Shown here piece after piece: positions 22,932 to 31,184 of a stretch of DNA of 36,877 nt. Each line of letters begins with the position of its first letter. Within the stretch, counting starts at the first letter, position 1. The notes under the pieces are model-generated. The model worked only from the letters and a program-made list of their open reading frames with translations. It was not told where the DNA came from and searched no databases. Where the stretch lies: the NCBI GenBank assembly GCA_017505505.1, contig JAFVPA010000011.1, positions 1-36,877 of the forward strand, given 5' to 3'. The position numbers and the translations under genes were made by a program. Source of the DNA: Oscillospiraceae bacterium. GTDB lineage: Bacteria; Bacillota_A; Clostridia; Oscillospirales; Oscillospiraceae.

Positions 22932-24359
22932 ATGAAGAACAGTGAAAAGACATTGGATATGATCGTGAACCTGTGCAAGAACCGCGGTTATGTCTACGCA
23001 GGCTCTGAGATCTACGGCGGTCTGGCCAACTCCTGGGACTACGGCCCTCTGGGTGTGGAGTTCAAGAACAACGTGAAGAAGGCCTGGCTGAAGAAGTTCG
23101 TCCAGGAATCCGAGTACAACGTGGGTCTGGATGCCGCCATCATTATGAACCCCACCACCTGGGTCACCACCGGCCACGTGGGCTCCTTCTCCGATCCTCT
23201 GGTGGACTGCAAGGGCTGCGGCTCCCGTCAGCGTGCTGACCAGCTGATCTCCGCTTCCGAGTCCGGCAAGAGCGTCAACGTGGATGCCATGGACACCAAG
23301 GAGATGAATGCTTTCATCGAGGAGCACGAGGATGTTGTCTGCCCTGTCTGCGGCAAGCACCACTTCACTTCCATCCGTAATTTCAACCTGATGTTCCAGA
23401 CCAAGATCGGCGTCACCGAGGACTCCTCCTCCATCGCTTATCTGCGGCCCGAGACCGCTCAGGGTATCTTCGTCAACTTCGCAAACATCCAGCGTACTAC
23501 CCGCAAGAAGCTGCCCTTCGGTGTCTGCCAGGTTGGTAAGGCTTTCCGTAACGAGATCACCCCCGGCAACTTCACCTTCCGTACCCGTGAGTTCGAGCAG
23601 ATGGAGTGCGAGTTCTTCTGCCAGCCCGGCACCGATCTGGAGTGGTTCGCTTACTGGAAGGATTTCTGCAAGAACTGGCTGCTGAGCCTGGGTATCAAGG
23701 AAGATTCCCTGCGCCTGCGTGACCACGATCCTGCAGAGCTGGCCTTCTACTCCCGTGCTACCACCGATATCGAGTACCAGTTCCCCTTCGGCTCCGGCTG
23801 GGGCGAGCTGTGGGGCATTGCTGACCGTACCGATTACGACCTGGGCCGCCATCAGGAGGCTTCCGGCAAGAATCTGGAGTACTACGATCAGGAGCGCAAC
23901 GAACATTATATCCCCTACGTCATCGAGCCTTCTCTGGGCTGCGACCGTGTGGCGCTGGCCTTCCTGTGCGAAGCATACGACGAGGAAGTGGTCGGCATGG
24001 ACAAGAAGGGCAATCCCGATATCCGCACCGTGCTGCACCTGCATCCGGCTCTGGCTCCCTTCAAGGCTGCTGTTCTGCCCCTTTCCAAGAAGCTGACCCC
24101 CAAGGCAGAAGAGATTTACGCAGAGCTGCGCAAGTACTTCATGGTGGACTTTGACGACGCCGGTTCCATCGGCAAGCGCTACCGCCGCGAGGACGAGATT
24201 GGCACTCCCCTGTGCATCACCGTGGATTTCCAGACTGTGGGCGACGACAACACCCCCGCTGACGACTGCGTTACCGTTCGCGACCGCGACACCATGGAGC
24301 AGGTCCGTATCCCCATCAGCGAGCTGAAGGATTATATCGAAAAGAAGTGCTACTTCTAA
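22932..24359 (+). CDS. glyS: Glycyl-tRNA synthetase, alpha2 single-chain type
   Basis: A 475-residue class-II synthetase. Motif 2 is visible as [32 protein letters not shown] sequence around residues 215-240 and motif 3 near the end as [13 protein letters not shown]. An insertion with Cys pairs (CKGCG, CPVCG) suggests a zinc site. The C-terminal anticodon-binding domain begins at about 375 ([14 protein letters not shown]). It charges tRNA-Gly in the cytosol. Codon choice is strongly biased toward a few C-ending codons, as expected for a highly expressed gene. GGAGG precedes the ATG, and a terminator follows the stop. Confidence 0.97.
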   Translation: MKNSEKTLDMIVNLCKNRGYVYAGSEIYGGLANSWDYGPLGVEFKNNVKKAWLKKFVQESEYNVGLDAAIIMNPTTWVTTGHVGSFSDPLVDCKGCGSRQRADQLISASESGKSVNVDAMDTKEMNAFIEEHEDVVCPVCGKHHFTSIRNFNLMFQTKIGVTEDSSSIAYLRPETAQGIFVNFANIQRTTRKKLPFGVCQVGKAFRNEITPGNFTFRTREFEQMECEFFCQPGTDLEWFAYWKDFCKNWLLSLGIKEDSLRLRDHDPAELAFYSRATTDIEYQFPFGSGWGELWGIADRTDYDLGRHQEASGKNLEYYDQERNEHYIPYVIEPSLGCDRVALAFLCEAYDEEVVGMDKKGNPDIRTVLHLHPALAPFKAAVLPLSKKLTPKAEEIYAELRKYFMVDFDDAGSIGKRYRREDEIGTPLCITVDFQTVGDDNTPADDCVTVRDRDTMEQVRIPISELKDYIEKKCYF

Positions 24360-24366
24360 GCATTTA

Positions 24367-24395
24367 CCCCCTGACCAAAACGGTCAGGGGGTTTT
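24367..24395 (+). terminator. Rho-independent terminator of glyS
   Basis: CCCCCTGACC (24367-24376) pairs with GGTCAGGGGG (24382-24391), loop of five, followed by TTTT. It also lies at the end of the convergent GNAT gene. Confidence 0.93.
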
Positions 24396-24401
24396 CGCAG
24401 C

Positions 24402-24854
24402 TTATTTGTGGATATACATCCGGGTCATATCCGGTTCGCCGTCGCCCTTCACCATGCACAGGAACTCCCAGCCGTAGCGCTCATAGAAGCCCGTATGGTC
24501 GGTCACCAGATAGGCGGGAGAAATACCTTTGGCACGCAGATCTTCTACAGCCATATTCAGCAGCTTTCCGGCGATGCCCAAAGAGCGGTGGCTCTCTTCA
24601 GTGTAGACGGCGCAGACATTGGGGGTCAGATCAGGCCGGTCATGGAAATCATTTTCGATCACACCCAGACCGCCGACGATTTTATCACCGTCCAGACAGA
24701 GAAACCACCCAAGCTCTGTTTCCTGCTTCAGGTAGGCTTCCATACATTCCAGATAAGCTTCCTTTGGAACACCCCACTTGCTGTGGAACCACGCAGCAGC
24801 TTCCTGCATGCGTTCGGGGTTTTCTCTTAACGTAATCAATTTCAATTCTGCCAT
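24402..24854 (-). CDS. GNAT-family N-acetyltransferase
   Basis: A 150-residue protein with the acetyl-CoA-binding GNAT fold. The core is seen in ELGWFLCLDGDKIVGGLGVIEND (strands beta2-beta4) and NVCAVYTEESHRSLGIAGKLLNMA, whose S-L-G-I-A-G stretch is the R/Q-x-x-G-x-A-type pyrophosphate loop. The end, FYERYGWEFLCMV, is the usual strand-turn near the active site. It would acetylate an amine, possibly a drug, metabolite or peptide; the substrate is unknown. The ATG at 24854 is preferred because AAGGA lies ten bases upstream. Confidence 0.88.
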   Translation of the reverse strand: MAELKLITLRENPERMQEAAAWFHSKWGVPKEAYLECMEAYLKQETELGWFLCLDGDKIVGGLGVIENDFHDRPDLTPNVCAVYTEESHRSLGIAGKLLNMAVEDLRAKGISPAYLVTDHTGFYERYGWEFLCMVKGDGEPDMTRMYIHK

Positions 24855-24976
24855 TGACTGCACCATCCTTTTGGTTTTTCTTTATACTATCACAAATCGT
24901 AGTTTCGTGCCATCCCCAAACTTTTTTCCGAGGGATCTTTTTCCGGGACAAGGATTCATCCGAAAAATCTTTGCGA

Positions 24977-25014
24977 TTGCAAATACCGTCCGTTTGCCGT
25001 ATATTATAGGACGG
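24977..25014 (+). promoter_or_regulatory. Promoter with overlapping dyad before the CD3324-like gene
   Basis: TTGCAA (24977-24982) and TATATT (25000-25005) are 17 bp apart. An inverted repeat, CCGTCC (24986-24991) and GGACGG (25009-25014), brackets the -10 box, the position of a repressor site. Confidence 0.5.
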
Positions 25015-25060
25015 AATCCCGAAAAAAGGAGGATCTGCGTTTTGATTCGTTATGTAATGG

Positions 25061-25117
25061 CTGCATAAGCATTGGCTATGCAGGAATAACAGAATACCGA
25101 CTTTGTATAGCCGATGC
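25061..25117 (+). promoter_or_regulatory. Two mutually exclusive hairpins in the leader of the CD3324-like gene
   Basis: CTGCATA (25061-25067) can pair with TATGCAG (25077-25083). GCATTGGCTAT (25069-25079) can instead pair with ATAGCCGATGC (25107-25117, one G-U). The two use the same bases, so only one can form. An eight-codon frame (TTG at 25042, stop 25066-25068) after an AAAGGAGG site ends inside the first hairpin. Confidence 0.4.
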
Positions 25118-25151
25118 TTTCCTGGTGAGCAAATTCTACAAGGAGGCAGCC

Positions 25152-25415
25152 GTGAGCTATATAAAAGCAGAAAAAATCCTGCCGGAGGAACTGATCCGTC
25201 AGATTCAGGAGTACGCCGACGGCGTGTACATCTACATCCCCCGCAAGCCGGGTACCCGGCGCCCATGGGGGCAGGAAACGGACTACAAGGCCGAGCTGAA
25301 AGCCCGCAATGACCGGATCCGTCATGACTTCGCATCAGGCGAGGGTGTTGTGCTGCTCAGCCGCAAATACCATCTGTCCGAAAAGAGTATCCGCAGGATT
25401 CTGCAGGAATCATAG
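25152..25415 (+). CDS. CD3324-family small HTH protein (Mor-like)
   Basis: An 87-residue protein similar to the small CD3324-type proteins of Clostridia. The N-terminal part is SYIKAEKILPEELIRQIQEY, then DGVYIYIPRKPGTRRPWG, a charged helix, and a C-terminal helix-turn-helix (VVLLSRKYHLSEKSIRRIL) related to the Mor activator fold. The GTG at 25152 is chosen because AAGGAGG lies five to six bases before it. It probably binds DNA. Its own promoter carries an inverted repeat, so self-control is possible. A hairpin follows the stop. Confidence 0.75.
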   Translation: MSYIKAEKILPEELIRQIQEYADGVYIYIPRKPGTRRPWGQETDYKAELKARNDRIRHDFASGEGVVLLSRKYHLSEKSIRRILQES

Positions 25416-25420
25416 ACAAG

Positions 25421-25442
25421 GAGCCGGGATTTCTCCCGGCTC
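25421..25442 (+). terminator. Terminator-like hairpin after the CD3324-like gene
   Basis: GAGCCGGGA (25421-25429) pairs with TCCCGGCTC (25434-25442). The following U-tract is weak (AAGCTATTTT). Confidence 0.65.
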
Positions 25443-25470
25443 AAGCTATTTTCAGAAAAATGCTTTCAGG

Positions 25471-25499
25471 TTGACAGAAGAAAGCATAGGTGCTATATT
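25471..25499 (+). promoter_or_regulatory. Strong promoter of the leader-rsgA unit
   Basis: TTGACA (25471-25476) and TATATT (25494-25499) are 17 bp apart. Transcription would start near 25506, leaving about 290 nt of leader before rsgA. Confidence 0.82.
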
Positions 25500-25546
25500 T
25501 TTCTTAGAAATGTCTGCACAAGCAGGCGGGAAAGGAGTTTTAAAGT

Positions 25547-25576
25547 ATGATTGTTCGCGAGGTTGAGAGCGGCTAA
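25547..25576 (+). CDS. Nine-residue leader peptide upstream of rsgA
   Basis: ATG at 25547 with AAAGGAG nine bases upstream encodes MIVREVESG, then TAA at 25574-25576. The GGC-TAA end overlaps the 5' arm of the long closing stem (25571-25581 with 25710-25720), so a ribosome finishing or stalling on it would open that stem. This placement, not the peptide sequence, is the argument for a regulatory leader. Too short to be tested by homology. Confidence 0.5.
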   Translation: MIVREVESG

Positions 25577-25720
25577 CTGAATCAGGGCGCGGATAAAAAC
25601 GGAGGCATCGGCCTCCTGCTTTGGTGCGCGCATTTTAAGTAACCATATGGTGATTCCCGCAGAGGGGCAACCAGATGGGTTGCTTTGCTGCGGTATTTTT
25701 GCGCCCATTTTCAGTTAGCC
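25571..25720 (+). ncRNA. Structured 5' leader, probable attenuator, upstream of rsgA
   Basis: The outer stem pairs GGCTAACTGAA (25571-25581) with TTCAGTTAGCC (25710-25720), then GGGCGC (25585-25590) with GCGCCC (25701-25706), then five A (25595-25599) with five T (25696-25700). Inside are GGAGGC-GCCTCC (25601-25616), ACCATATGGT (25642-25651) and a compound hairpin (GCAG 25659-25662 with CTGC 25688-25691; GCAACC 25667-25672 with GGTTGC 25678-25683). The last is followed by TATTTTT, which makes it terminator-like; the closing stem would hide that T-run. Confidence 0.65.
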
Positions 25721-25796
25721 AAGTTAAGAAAGGATGATGTGTGTATGATGAATATGCCCTTTTACAAGTCTAAACTGAATTTGGAGGAACAAACAC

Positions 25797-26819
25797 TTGA
25801 ATATAAACGACTACGGCATGGTGCCGGATTACGAGAATTTGCCGGGGATTCCGGCACGCGTTACCGCTGTCCATAAAGAGCGGTATGAGATCGTCTGTGC
25901 GCATGGAATCACCCATGCCAGATTGAAAAGCAGCACCTACCACGCAGGCACGGCGCTGTTTCCCACCACCGGCGATTATGTCATGATCAACTATGTGGAA
26001 AACGGCGACAGCCAGATCCTCGCCACACTCCCCCGGCGCACATTTTTCTCCCGTCGGGAGCCGGGTCCCATTCCAAAGGATCAGGCGGTGGCTGCCAATT
26101 TTGATTATGTATTTATCATGCAGTCCCTGAACTTAGACTTCAATCCCAGGCGGCTGGAACGGTATCTGACTTTAAGCTGGCAGTCCGGCACAACGCCGGT
26201 GATTCTGCTGACCAAAGCAGACCTTGTGGAAGACTACTGGGACTACCTGACCGCTGTGGAGCGGGTTGCCGCAGGTGTGAACACCCACGTGGTCAGCGCC
26301 CGCACGGGATATGGATTGCAGCGGCTGAATGCCTATTTGCAGCCGGGAAAGACCGTGGTATTCTTAGGTTCTTCCGGTGTAGGCAAGTCAAGCCTTGTCA
26401 ATGCCCTTGCCGGAGAGGACATCATGGCGGTGAACTCCATCCGGGAGGATGACAGCAAGGGCCGCCATACCACCACCCACCGGCAGCTGATTCGTCTTCA
26501 GAGCGGTGTGCTGATCATCGATACTCCCGGTATGCGGGAACTGGGCATGTGGGATATATCGGAGGGTCTTGTGGATGCCTTTGCCGATGTGGAACAGTTT
26601 ATCGGCAAATGCCGCTTCTCTGACTGCGCGCATGATCGCGAACCCGGCTGCGCCGTCAAGGCAGCCATTGCGGCCGGCAAGCTGGACGTACAGCGCTGGG
26701 AAAGCTACCGAAAGCTCCGTGAAGAAGCAGTAGACCGGGATGAAATGATGCGCCGGAAGCTGGAATGGAGTAAGCGTGTTGCAAAATTTACGAAGCAGAG
26801 AAACAAGGAGGTCTGGTAA
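25797..26819 (+). CDS. rsgA: Ribosome small-subunit-dependent GTPase RsgA (circularly permuted)
   Basis: A 340-residue GTPase in the RsgA order: an OB-fold N-domain (about 15-85), then a permuted G-domain with G4 TKAD (139-142), G1 GSSGVGKS (191-198) and G3 DTPG (242-245). A zinc knuckle follows with Cys272, Cys277, His279 and Cys285. It releases late assembly factors from the 30S subunit and can respond to ppGpp. It is about 40 residues longer than typical RsgA, mostly at the ends. The start is TTG with GGAGG nine bases before it. The structured leader suggests induction by translation stress, unusual for a housekeeping copy; this may be a second, inducible paralogue. Confidence 0.92.
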   Translation: MNINDYGMVPDYENLPGIPARVTAVHKERYEIVCAHGITHARLKSSTYHAGTALFPTTGDYVMINYVENGDSQILATLPRRTFFSRREPGPIPKDQAVAANFDYVFIMQSLNLDFNPRRLERYLTLSWQSGTTPVILLTKADLVEDYWDYLTAVERVAAGVNTHVVSARTGYGLQRLNAYLQPGKTVVFLGSSGVGKSSLVNALAGEDIMAVNSIREDDSKGRHTTTHRQLIRLQSGVLIIDTPGMRELGMWDISEGLVDAFADVEQFIGKCRFSDCAHDREPGCAVKAAIAAGKLDVQRWESYRKLREEAVDRDEMMRRKLEWSKRVAKFTKQRNKEVW

Positions 26820-26989
26820 TGGATAGAATTATAAAATCTATGGAAGAAAAATATCTGGTTCCCGCGCTGGAACTGGTGGAAGCCGTCTTCACCGCCCCGG
26901 AATGTCTGATGGTGAAGGCGCTGGTCCCCGGCGCGCTGGCGCATATCCATGGCACGGTTTCCTACCATGATTATGACGCACTGAGATAA
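26819..26989 (+). pseudogene. 56-codon gene overlapping rsgA, probably an internally deleted GNAT acetyltransferase
   Basis: ATG at 26819 overlaps the rsgA stop (TAATG). The first part (MEEKYLVPALELVEAVFT, from the second Met) looks like the N-terminal helix of GNAT proteins, and the second part (MVKALVPGALAHIHGTVSY) like their usual C-terminal strand, with the whole acetyl-CoA-binding middle absent and no frame disruption. So it may be a remnant formed by an in-frame deletion. Alternatively it is a genuine small protein made with RsgA by coupled translation. The resemblance is from memory of the family pattern, not from a search. Confidence 0.45.
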
Positions 26990-26994
26990 AAAAA

Positions 26995-27022
26995 CTGCCG
27001 CCCTTTGGGCGGCAGATTTTTT
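26995..27022. terminator. Bidirectional terminator between rsgA unit and gltS
   Basis: CTGCCGCCC (26995-27003) pairs with GGGCGGCAG (27007-27015). Plus continues with ATTTTTT and minus with seven T, so both convergent transcripts can end here. It overlaps the last codon of the minus-strand gene. Confidence 0.93.
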
Positions 27023-28397
27023 ATGCTTTTACCTTCTTTTTGAAGATCAGGCTGCGCAGCAGCAGGATGTTGATGGCGATCATGAACACGAACACAATGG
27101 CCAGTGTCAGGTAGGGCTTGGTCGGTGCCATGGTTGCCAGCAGCAGAATCGGGAAGCCGAAGACCATGGCCGGGAAGTTCTGATACACCAGATTGTCCGC
27201 CACAGGGGTCTTGAAGTCGCCGTCAATCTCACGCAGCAAAATGACACCGGTGGATGCTGTGCCGGTGAGCATGCCGTACATGGCGAGGAACTGCTGCTCC
27301 GCATAGGCGGGGAACAGCTTGTTGCTGACAAAGCGGACATACACATAGGTGACCACAAGTCCCACGAGGCCCATGATCAGCAGCACTACCCAGTACTTTC
27401 CGATGATGCTCATGCGGATCGCTGCGATGGAAGCGGTGACCATGATGTCATAGAAGAAGTTGGTGGCGCGGGTCAGCAGGAAGTCATTGGTATAATTGCG
27501 GTGAATGATGTTCCGCTTCCGGCAGAAATTCATGACCGCCTTCACCAGTGTTGCTGCCAGAACGCCCAGCAGGAAGTTGAAGCCATAGATGGTGGCGCGC
27601 ATGCCGGGCAGCAGATTTCCCAGCACATACATCAGACCGTAGGCCAGCATGTAAGCCACCACGATCAGAGCAATCTGGATGGTAAACTTATCGATGGATT
27701 CCTGCATGGGAATCTCGTTCTGGCCTTCGACGGTTTCATTGGTCACACCGGAGCCTCTGTCCAGCTTGATCTTGCCCTTTTTCTTGATGATGTTCAGGTG
27801 GATCACGCCGCCGATACTGGCGCTTAAGAAGCCCATGGATGCAATCGTCAGGCCGAAGCTCTTGCCGCCCACAAAGCCATAGTCCAGCTCATAGATGCCG
27901 CCGTAGTTCATGGCCTGTCCGGGGCCCTGGCCAAAGCCCAACGCCAGCAGCAGACCGGCTGCTTCCAGCAGGTCTTTCAGGAAAATCGCCGCAACCATGC
28001 AGATGATCATGCCCACAAAGGCCTGCAGCAGATAGGTGGCAACGGTGGTCAGGCCGGTATTGAAAATCTCAATGCTGCGCTCCTTGGTCATTTTGCCGCC
28101 GCTGGATTTCAGGGCCGATGCCGTAAAGCCGAGGGCCAGCATATGGTAAGTAATCAGTTCCAGCCACGCGGTGCCGTGGCCGCCGAAGAAAGCGGTATCG
28201 AACAGTTCCTGACCGGTAACTGCGTTGTAAATCGTAGAAATCACCAGCAGAATGGCGCCGCCCAGCACGGATGTGGGAATCAAAGATGCTTCCAGCGCAG
28301 GGATCGACCGCTTGAGCATCTGTGCCACCAGAAGGCTGCCCAGCAGCACCGCAATCAGATTAAAAAAGCCCCATGAACTAAAGTCCCAAAAATTCAT
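27021..28397 (-). CDS. gltS: GltS-type sodium/glutamate symporter family protein
   Basis: A 458-residue membrane protein with about eleven hydrophobic segments and internal two-fold similarity. The segments LGFGQGPGQAMNYGGIYE (about 155-172) and LTGTASTGVILLREIDG in the second half have the Gly-rich re-entrant pattern of GltS carriers. A polar cytosolic loop (about 205-240, KKKGKIKLDRGSG) separates the halves. It probably imports glutamate or a related dicarboxylate with sodium. The ATG at 28397 has GGCAGG eight bases upstream and overlaps the acyltransferase stop by 20 bases, so the two are co-expressed. Confidence 0.75.
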   Translation of the reverse strand: MNFWDFSSWGFFNLIAVLLGSLLVAQMLKRSIPALEASLIPTSVLGGAILLVISTIYNAVTGQELFDTAFFGGHGTAWLELITYHMLALGFTASALKSSGGKMTKERSIEIFNTGLTTVATYLLQAFVGMIICMVAAIFLKDLLEAAGLLLALGFGQGPGQAMNYGGIYELDYGFVGGKSFGLTIASMGFLSASIGGVIHLNIIKKKGKIKLDRGSGVTNETVEGQNEIPMQESIDKFTIQIALIVVAYMLAYGLMYVLGNLLPGMRATIYGFNFLLGVLAATLVKAVMNFCRKRNIIHRNYTNDFLLTRATNFFYDIMVTASIAAIRMSIIGKYWVVLLIMGLVGLVVTYVYVRFVSNKLFPAYAEQQFLAMYGMLTGTASTGVILLREIDGDFKTPVADNLVYQNFPAMVFGFPILLLATMAPTKPYLTLAIVFVFMIAINILLLRSLIFKKKVKA

Positions 28398-29571
28398 TGT
28401 CATTACCTGCCATTTCATTTTTGTAGCGATGGAAGAAATTCACGTATTTAAGTGCATTGAAGCGCTTGCTGCCCTTCATCTGCAGAAGCTCCTTACCAAC
28501 GTAAATATTCAGCTTGTTTTTACCCAAAACCACCACGGAACTGATCTCTTCGAAGGGCATGACCCGGTCATCCACAGTGATGCGGTCGCCATACAGTGCC
28601 ACCGCAGCCGCTTTATTCAGGAGGGTTTTGTTCTTATTGGGGGTCACCAGACTGAGCCGGACGGTTTCCGTGTAAACCGGCTCCTCCGTCAGCGCCAACA
28701 GGTCGGTATTGTTGATGTAGCTGCACTGCCAGTCGTACCACTGGGCCACAAAACGGTGGGGAAATTCACAGTCCACACCCTGCAGTTCCTTGGTTGACAG
28801 ATGGCGGATCTTGCGGCCGCATTTGGTGCAATGGATCGTATCGCCGTGGCTTTCAAAGGTTGACAGGCCGCACCAGGGACAGACATACATGGCCCGCTCC
28901 AAAAATTCCGCATTCTTCCTGTGACGGAAGCTGCCGGTGACGCAGCCTTCATCCACCCACAGCTCCTGCTCGATCAGATGAAACAGCTCTTCATTCGTCA
29001 TGGCGGCGTATTCTTCCGGCTCCACCACGCGGCTGACGAAGCTGCGCATTTTCCCTCTGCGTACCACATCGCTCCAGCGCGGATGCACACCATAGCCGCC
29101 TTCAATGCGGAAGATTGCCAGCGGCAGGCCCAGCTTTTTCACCAGAGATGCGATACCCGGCTTCATGTAAAGGGTTCTGCCGTGGAACGTACGGTTGCCC
29201 TCCGGTGCCAGGGCAATGCTGCCCCCTTCCCTTGCGACCTTGATGCAGTTTTTCACCGCCTGCAGATCCAGTGTCTGCTTTTTAATGGGAATCGGCTCCA
29301 CCAGATACTGAATCAGGCGGGAAATCCAGCCCATGGAAAACAGATCCTCGCTGGCCACATAATAAACGGGCCGGTTGAACGTCATACCCACGAAAAACTG
29401 GTCAAACGCAGTTTGGTGGTTCATAATGATCAGGTAGGGGCGGTCTCCCTGCTGGTCGAACTTTTCAACTTTAATTCCGTACCGGACACGGGTAAACGCG
29501 CCCAGAATCGGGCGCAGCAGCTTCGTGACCACCTTATGCCGGAACTTCAGCCATTGCTTGTTCTGCTGCAT
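28378..29571 (-). CDS. PlsC-type acyltransferase fused to a zinc ribbon and a C-terminal domain
   Basis: A 397-residue protein. The N-terminal 210 residues are a PlsC acyltransferase with HX4D as NHQTAFD, EGNR-type block III as APEGNRTFHG and the substrate-side GLPLAIFRIEGG. There follows a zinc ribbon with CPWC and CTKC, then a beta-rich C-terminal domain of about 100 residues that looks PH- or GRAM-like (DRITVDDRVMPFEEISSVVV). Ordinary PlsC proteins are 200-280 residues and lack both additions. It would acylate a glycerol-phosphate lipid at the membrane; the extra parts may sense or tether. ATG at 29571 has AGAGG eight bases upstream. Confidence 0.82.
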   Translation of the reverse strand: MQQNKQWLKFRHKVVTKLLRPILGAFTRVRYGIKVEKFDQQGDRPYLIIMNHQTAFDQFFVGMTFNRPVYYVASEDLFSMGWISRLIQYLVEPIPIKKQTLDLQAVKNCIKVAREGGSIALAPEGNRTFHGRTLYMKPGIASLVKKLGLPLAIFRIEGGYGVHPRWSDVVRRGKMRSFVSRVVEPEEYAAMTNEELFHLIEQELWVDEGCVTGSFRHRKNAEFLERAMYVCPWCGLSTFESHGDTIHCTKCGRKIRHLSTKELQGVDCEFPHRFVAQWYDWQCSYINNTDLLALTEEPVYTETVRLSLVTPNKNKTLLNKAAAVALYGDRITVDDRVMPFEEISSVVVLGKNKLNIYVGKELLQMKGSKRFNALKYVNFFHRYKNEMAGNDNEFLGL

Positions 29572-29774
29572 AACCGAACCTCTTTCATCCAAATCTGCAC
29601 ACAGTGCAAAAATCGTTCCAACTTAAAAAATAGCATATTCTGGCGGTATCTGTCAAATCATTTTTGAATACCAGCCCCGCTGTGGACTTCTTTCCGACAG
29701 ATACATCTGATTCTGTTGAACATCCGCTTTGCCCGCCTTTTTGACAGGAACAAGCCGGTTGTTTTCTTTTCGCA

Positions 29775-29803
29775 TTGCATTATATGCCGGGTGCATGTAT
29801 AAT
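29775..29803 (+). promoter_or_regulatory. Promoter of the alcohol dehydrogenase gene
   Basis: TTGCAT (29775-29780) and TATAAT (29798-29803) are 17 bp apart, about 60 bp before the ATG at 29865. The rest of the 293-bp gap upstream (29572-29774) shows nothing else. Confidence 0.75.
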
Positions 29804-29864
29804 AGCAGCAGTTTATGTGACACGCATACGACCCCGCCGCGGGCAAAAGGAAGGTGGAATCACG

Positions 29865-31079
29865 ATGAAAATGCCTGATATGCTGGAAGTATTATGGTGC
29901 CGCAGCTTTCAGAGTGTTCTGAAAATCGGCAATTACCTGATGGGTTACCGGATGCCCGAATATCTGGAAGGCCCCGGCAAAATCAGGGAGCTGGGCGCAT
30001 TTTTGAATAAAAAGGGCATCAACGACGTGCTGGTTGTCACCGGCTCCGGCATGGTGCGCCGTGGTCAGGTACAGCCCATGCTGGATGGTTTTGAAGCCTG
30101 CGGTATCCACTATACCGTACAGACCTACGACACCACCGACCCCACCTCCGACGACGTGGAGCTGGGCTACAAAACCTACAAAGCCCATGGCTGCAAGTCC
30201 ATCGTGGCCATCGGCGGCGGCAGCCGGATCGACTGCGCCAAGGCCATCGCTGCGAAAGCCGTACATCCCAAAAAGACCGTTGCGCAGCTGCAGGGTCTAC
30301 TGAAGGTTCACCGGCCCGTCCCGCCCCTTGTGGCCATTCCCACCACCGCCGGTGCAGGCTCTGAAACCACCGTGGCTGCGGTCATCACCGATTCTGCCAC
30401 CCACCGCAAGGCCGCTATCAACGACCCTTTCCTGATTCCCAAGTATGCGGTCCTCGATCCCGCGCTGACGGTGGGGCTTCCCCCCTACACCACCGCCACC
30501 ACCGGTATGGACGCACTGGCCCATGCGGTGGAAGCCTACACCAACAAAACCTACAACACCCGGCTGGAAGACAAGCTGGCAAGAGAAGCCGTGAAGTTGA
30601 TTCATGATAACATTCTTGCCGCATTTGAAGACGGAAGCAATCTGGAAGCCCGTCAAAACATGCAGCGTGGCGCATTCTACGCTGGCCGTGCCTTCACCCG
30701 CGGCTGCGTCGGTTATGTCCATGCCATCGGCCATACCCTCGGCGGCCTGTACGGTGTTTCCCACGGTCTTGCCATGGCCGTGCTGCTGCCCCATGTCATG
30801 CGCCAGTACGGCGCATCTGCCCATAAGCGGCTGGCAGAGCTGGCGGAGGTGTGCGGCATCAGCGGCAAAAACGATGCTGAGAAGGCCAATGCCTTCATCC
30901 GCTGGATGGAAGAAACCAACAAGAAGATGGGTCTGCCCGACAAATTCGATGTGGTGCAGGACAAGGATATTGACCGGATGATCACCTGGGCCAAGCAGGA
31001 GGCCAACCCCCTCTACCCCGTTCCCGTGGTCTGGGTGCGGAAGGATTTCAGACGGCTGATCGATGCCATCCGCAAATAA
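29865..31079 (+). CDS. Iron-type (group III) alcohol dehydrogenase
   Basis: A 404-residue NAD(P)-dependent oxidoreductase. The dinucleotide site is seen at AIGGGSRIDCAKAI (115-128), and the metal ligands as Asp216 and His220 (GMDALAHAVEAY), His286 (YVHAIGHTLGG) and His300 (GVSHGLAMAVLLPHVM). This arrangement is that of iron-dependent alcohol dehydrogenases such as butanol or 1,3-propanediol enzymes. It probably reduces an aldehyde to the alcohol during fermentation. The ATG at 29865 has AAGGTGG eight bases upstream. It has its own promoter and terminator. The N-terminus carries about 25 extra residues before the usual start of the fold. Confidence 0.92.
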   Translation: MKMPDMLEVLWCRSFQSVLKIGNYLMGYRMPEYLEGPGKIRELGAFLNKKGINDVLVVTGSGMVRRGQVQPMLDGFEACGIHYTVQTYDTTDPTSDDVELGYKTYKAHGCKSIVAIGGGSRIDCAKAIAAKAVHPKKTVAQLQGLLKVHRPVPPLVAIPTTAGAGSETTVAAVITDSATHRKAAINDPFLIPKYAVLDPALTVGLPPYTTATTGMDALAHAVEAYTNKTYNTRLEDKLAREAVKLIHDNILAAFEDGSNLEARQNMQRGAFYAGRAFTRGCVGYVHAIGHTLGGLYGVSHGLAMAVLLPHVMRQYGASAHKRLAELAEVCGISGKNDAEKANAFIRWMEETNKKMGLPDKFDVVQDKDIDRMITWAKQEANPLYPVPVVWVRKDFRRLIDAIRK

Positions 31080-31131
31080 CGGCATCCAGCCCCAAGCTTC
31101 CCCGGATGATACGCCCGGACTGCAGCATTTA

Positions 31132-31163
31132 CGCCCCGATTCAAAAGAATCGGGGCGTTTTTT
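31132..31163 (+). terminator. Terminator of the alcohol dehydrogenase gene
   Basis: CGCCCCGATTC (31132-31142) pairs perfectly with GAATCGGGGCG (31147-31157), loop of four A, followed by six T. Confidence 0.95.
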
Positions 31164-31184
31164 CGTATTTGCGCAAAGCCAGGA

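Noticed and set aside
22674..24044. A 456-codon frame on minus opposite glyS
   Set aside because: It is the mirror of a strongly codon-biased gene, which produces long antisense frames. It has no start signal and crosses the glyS promoter and the right REP.
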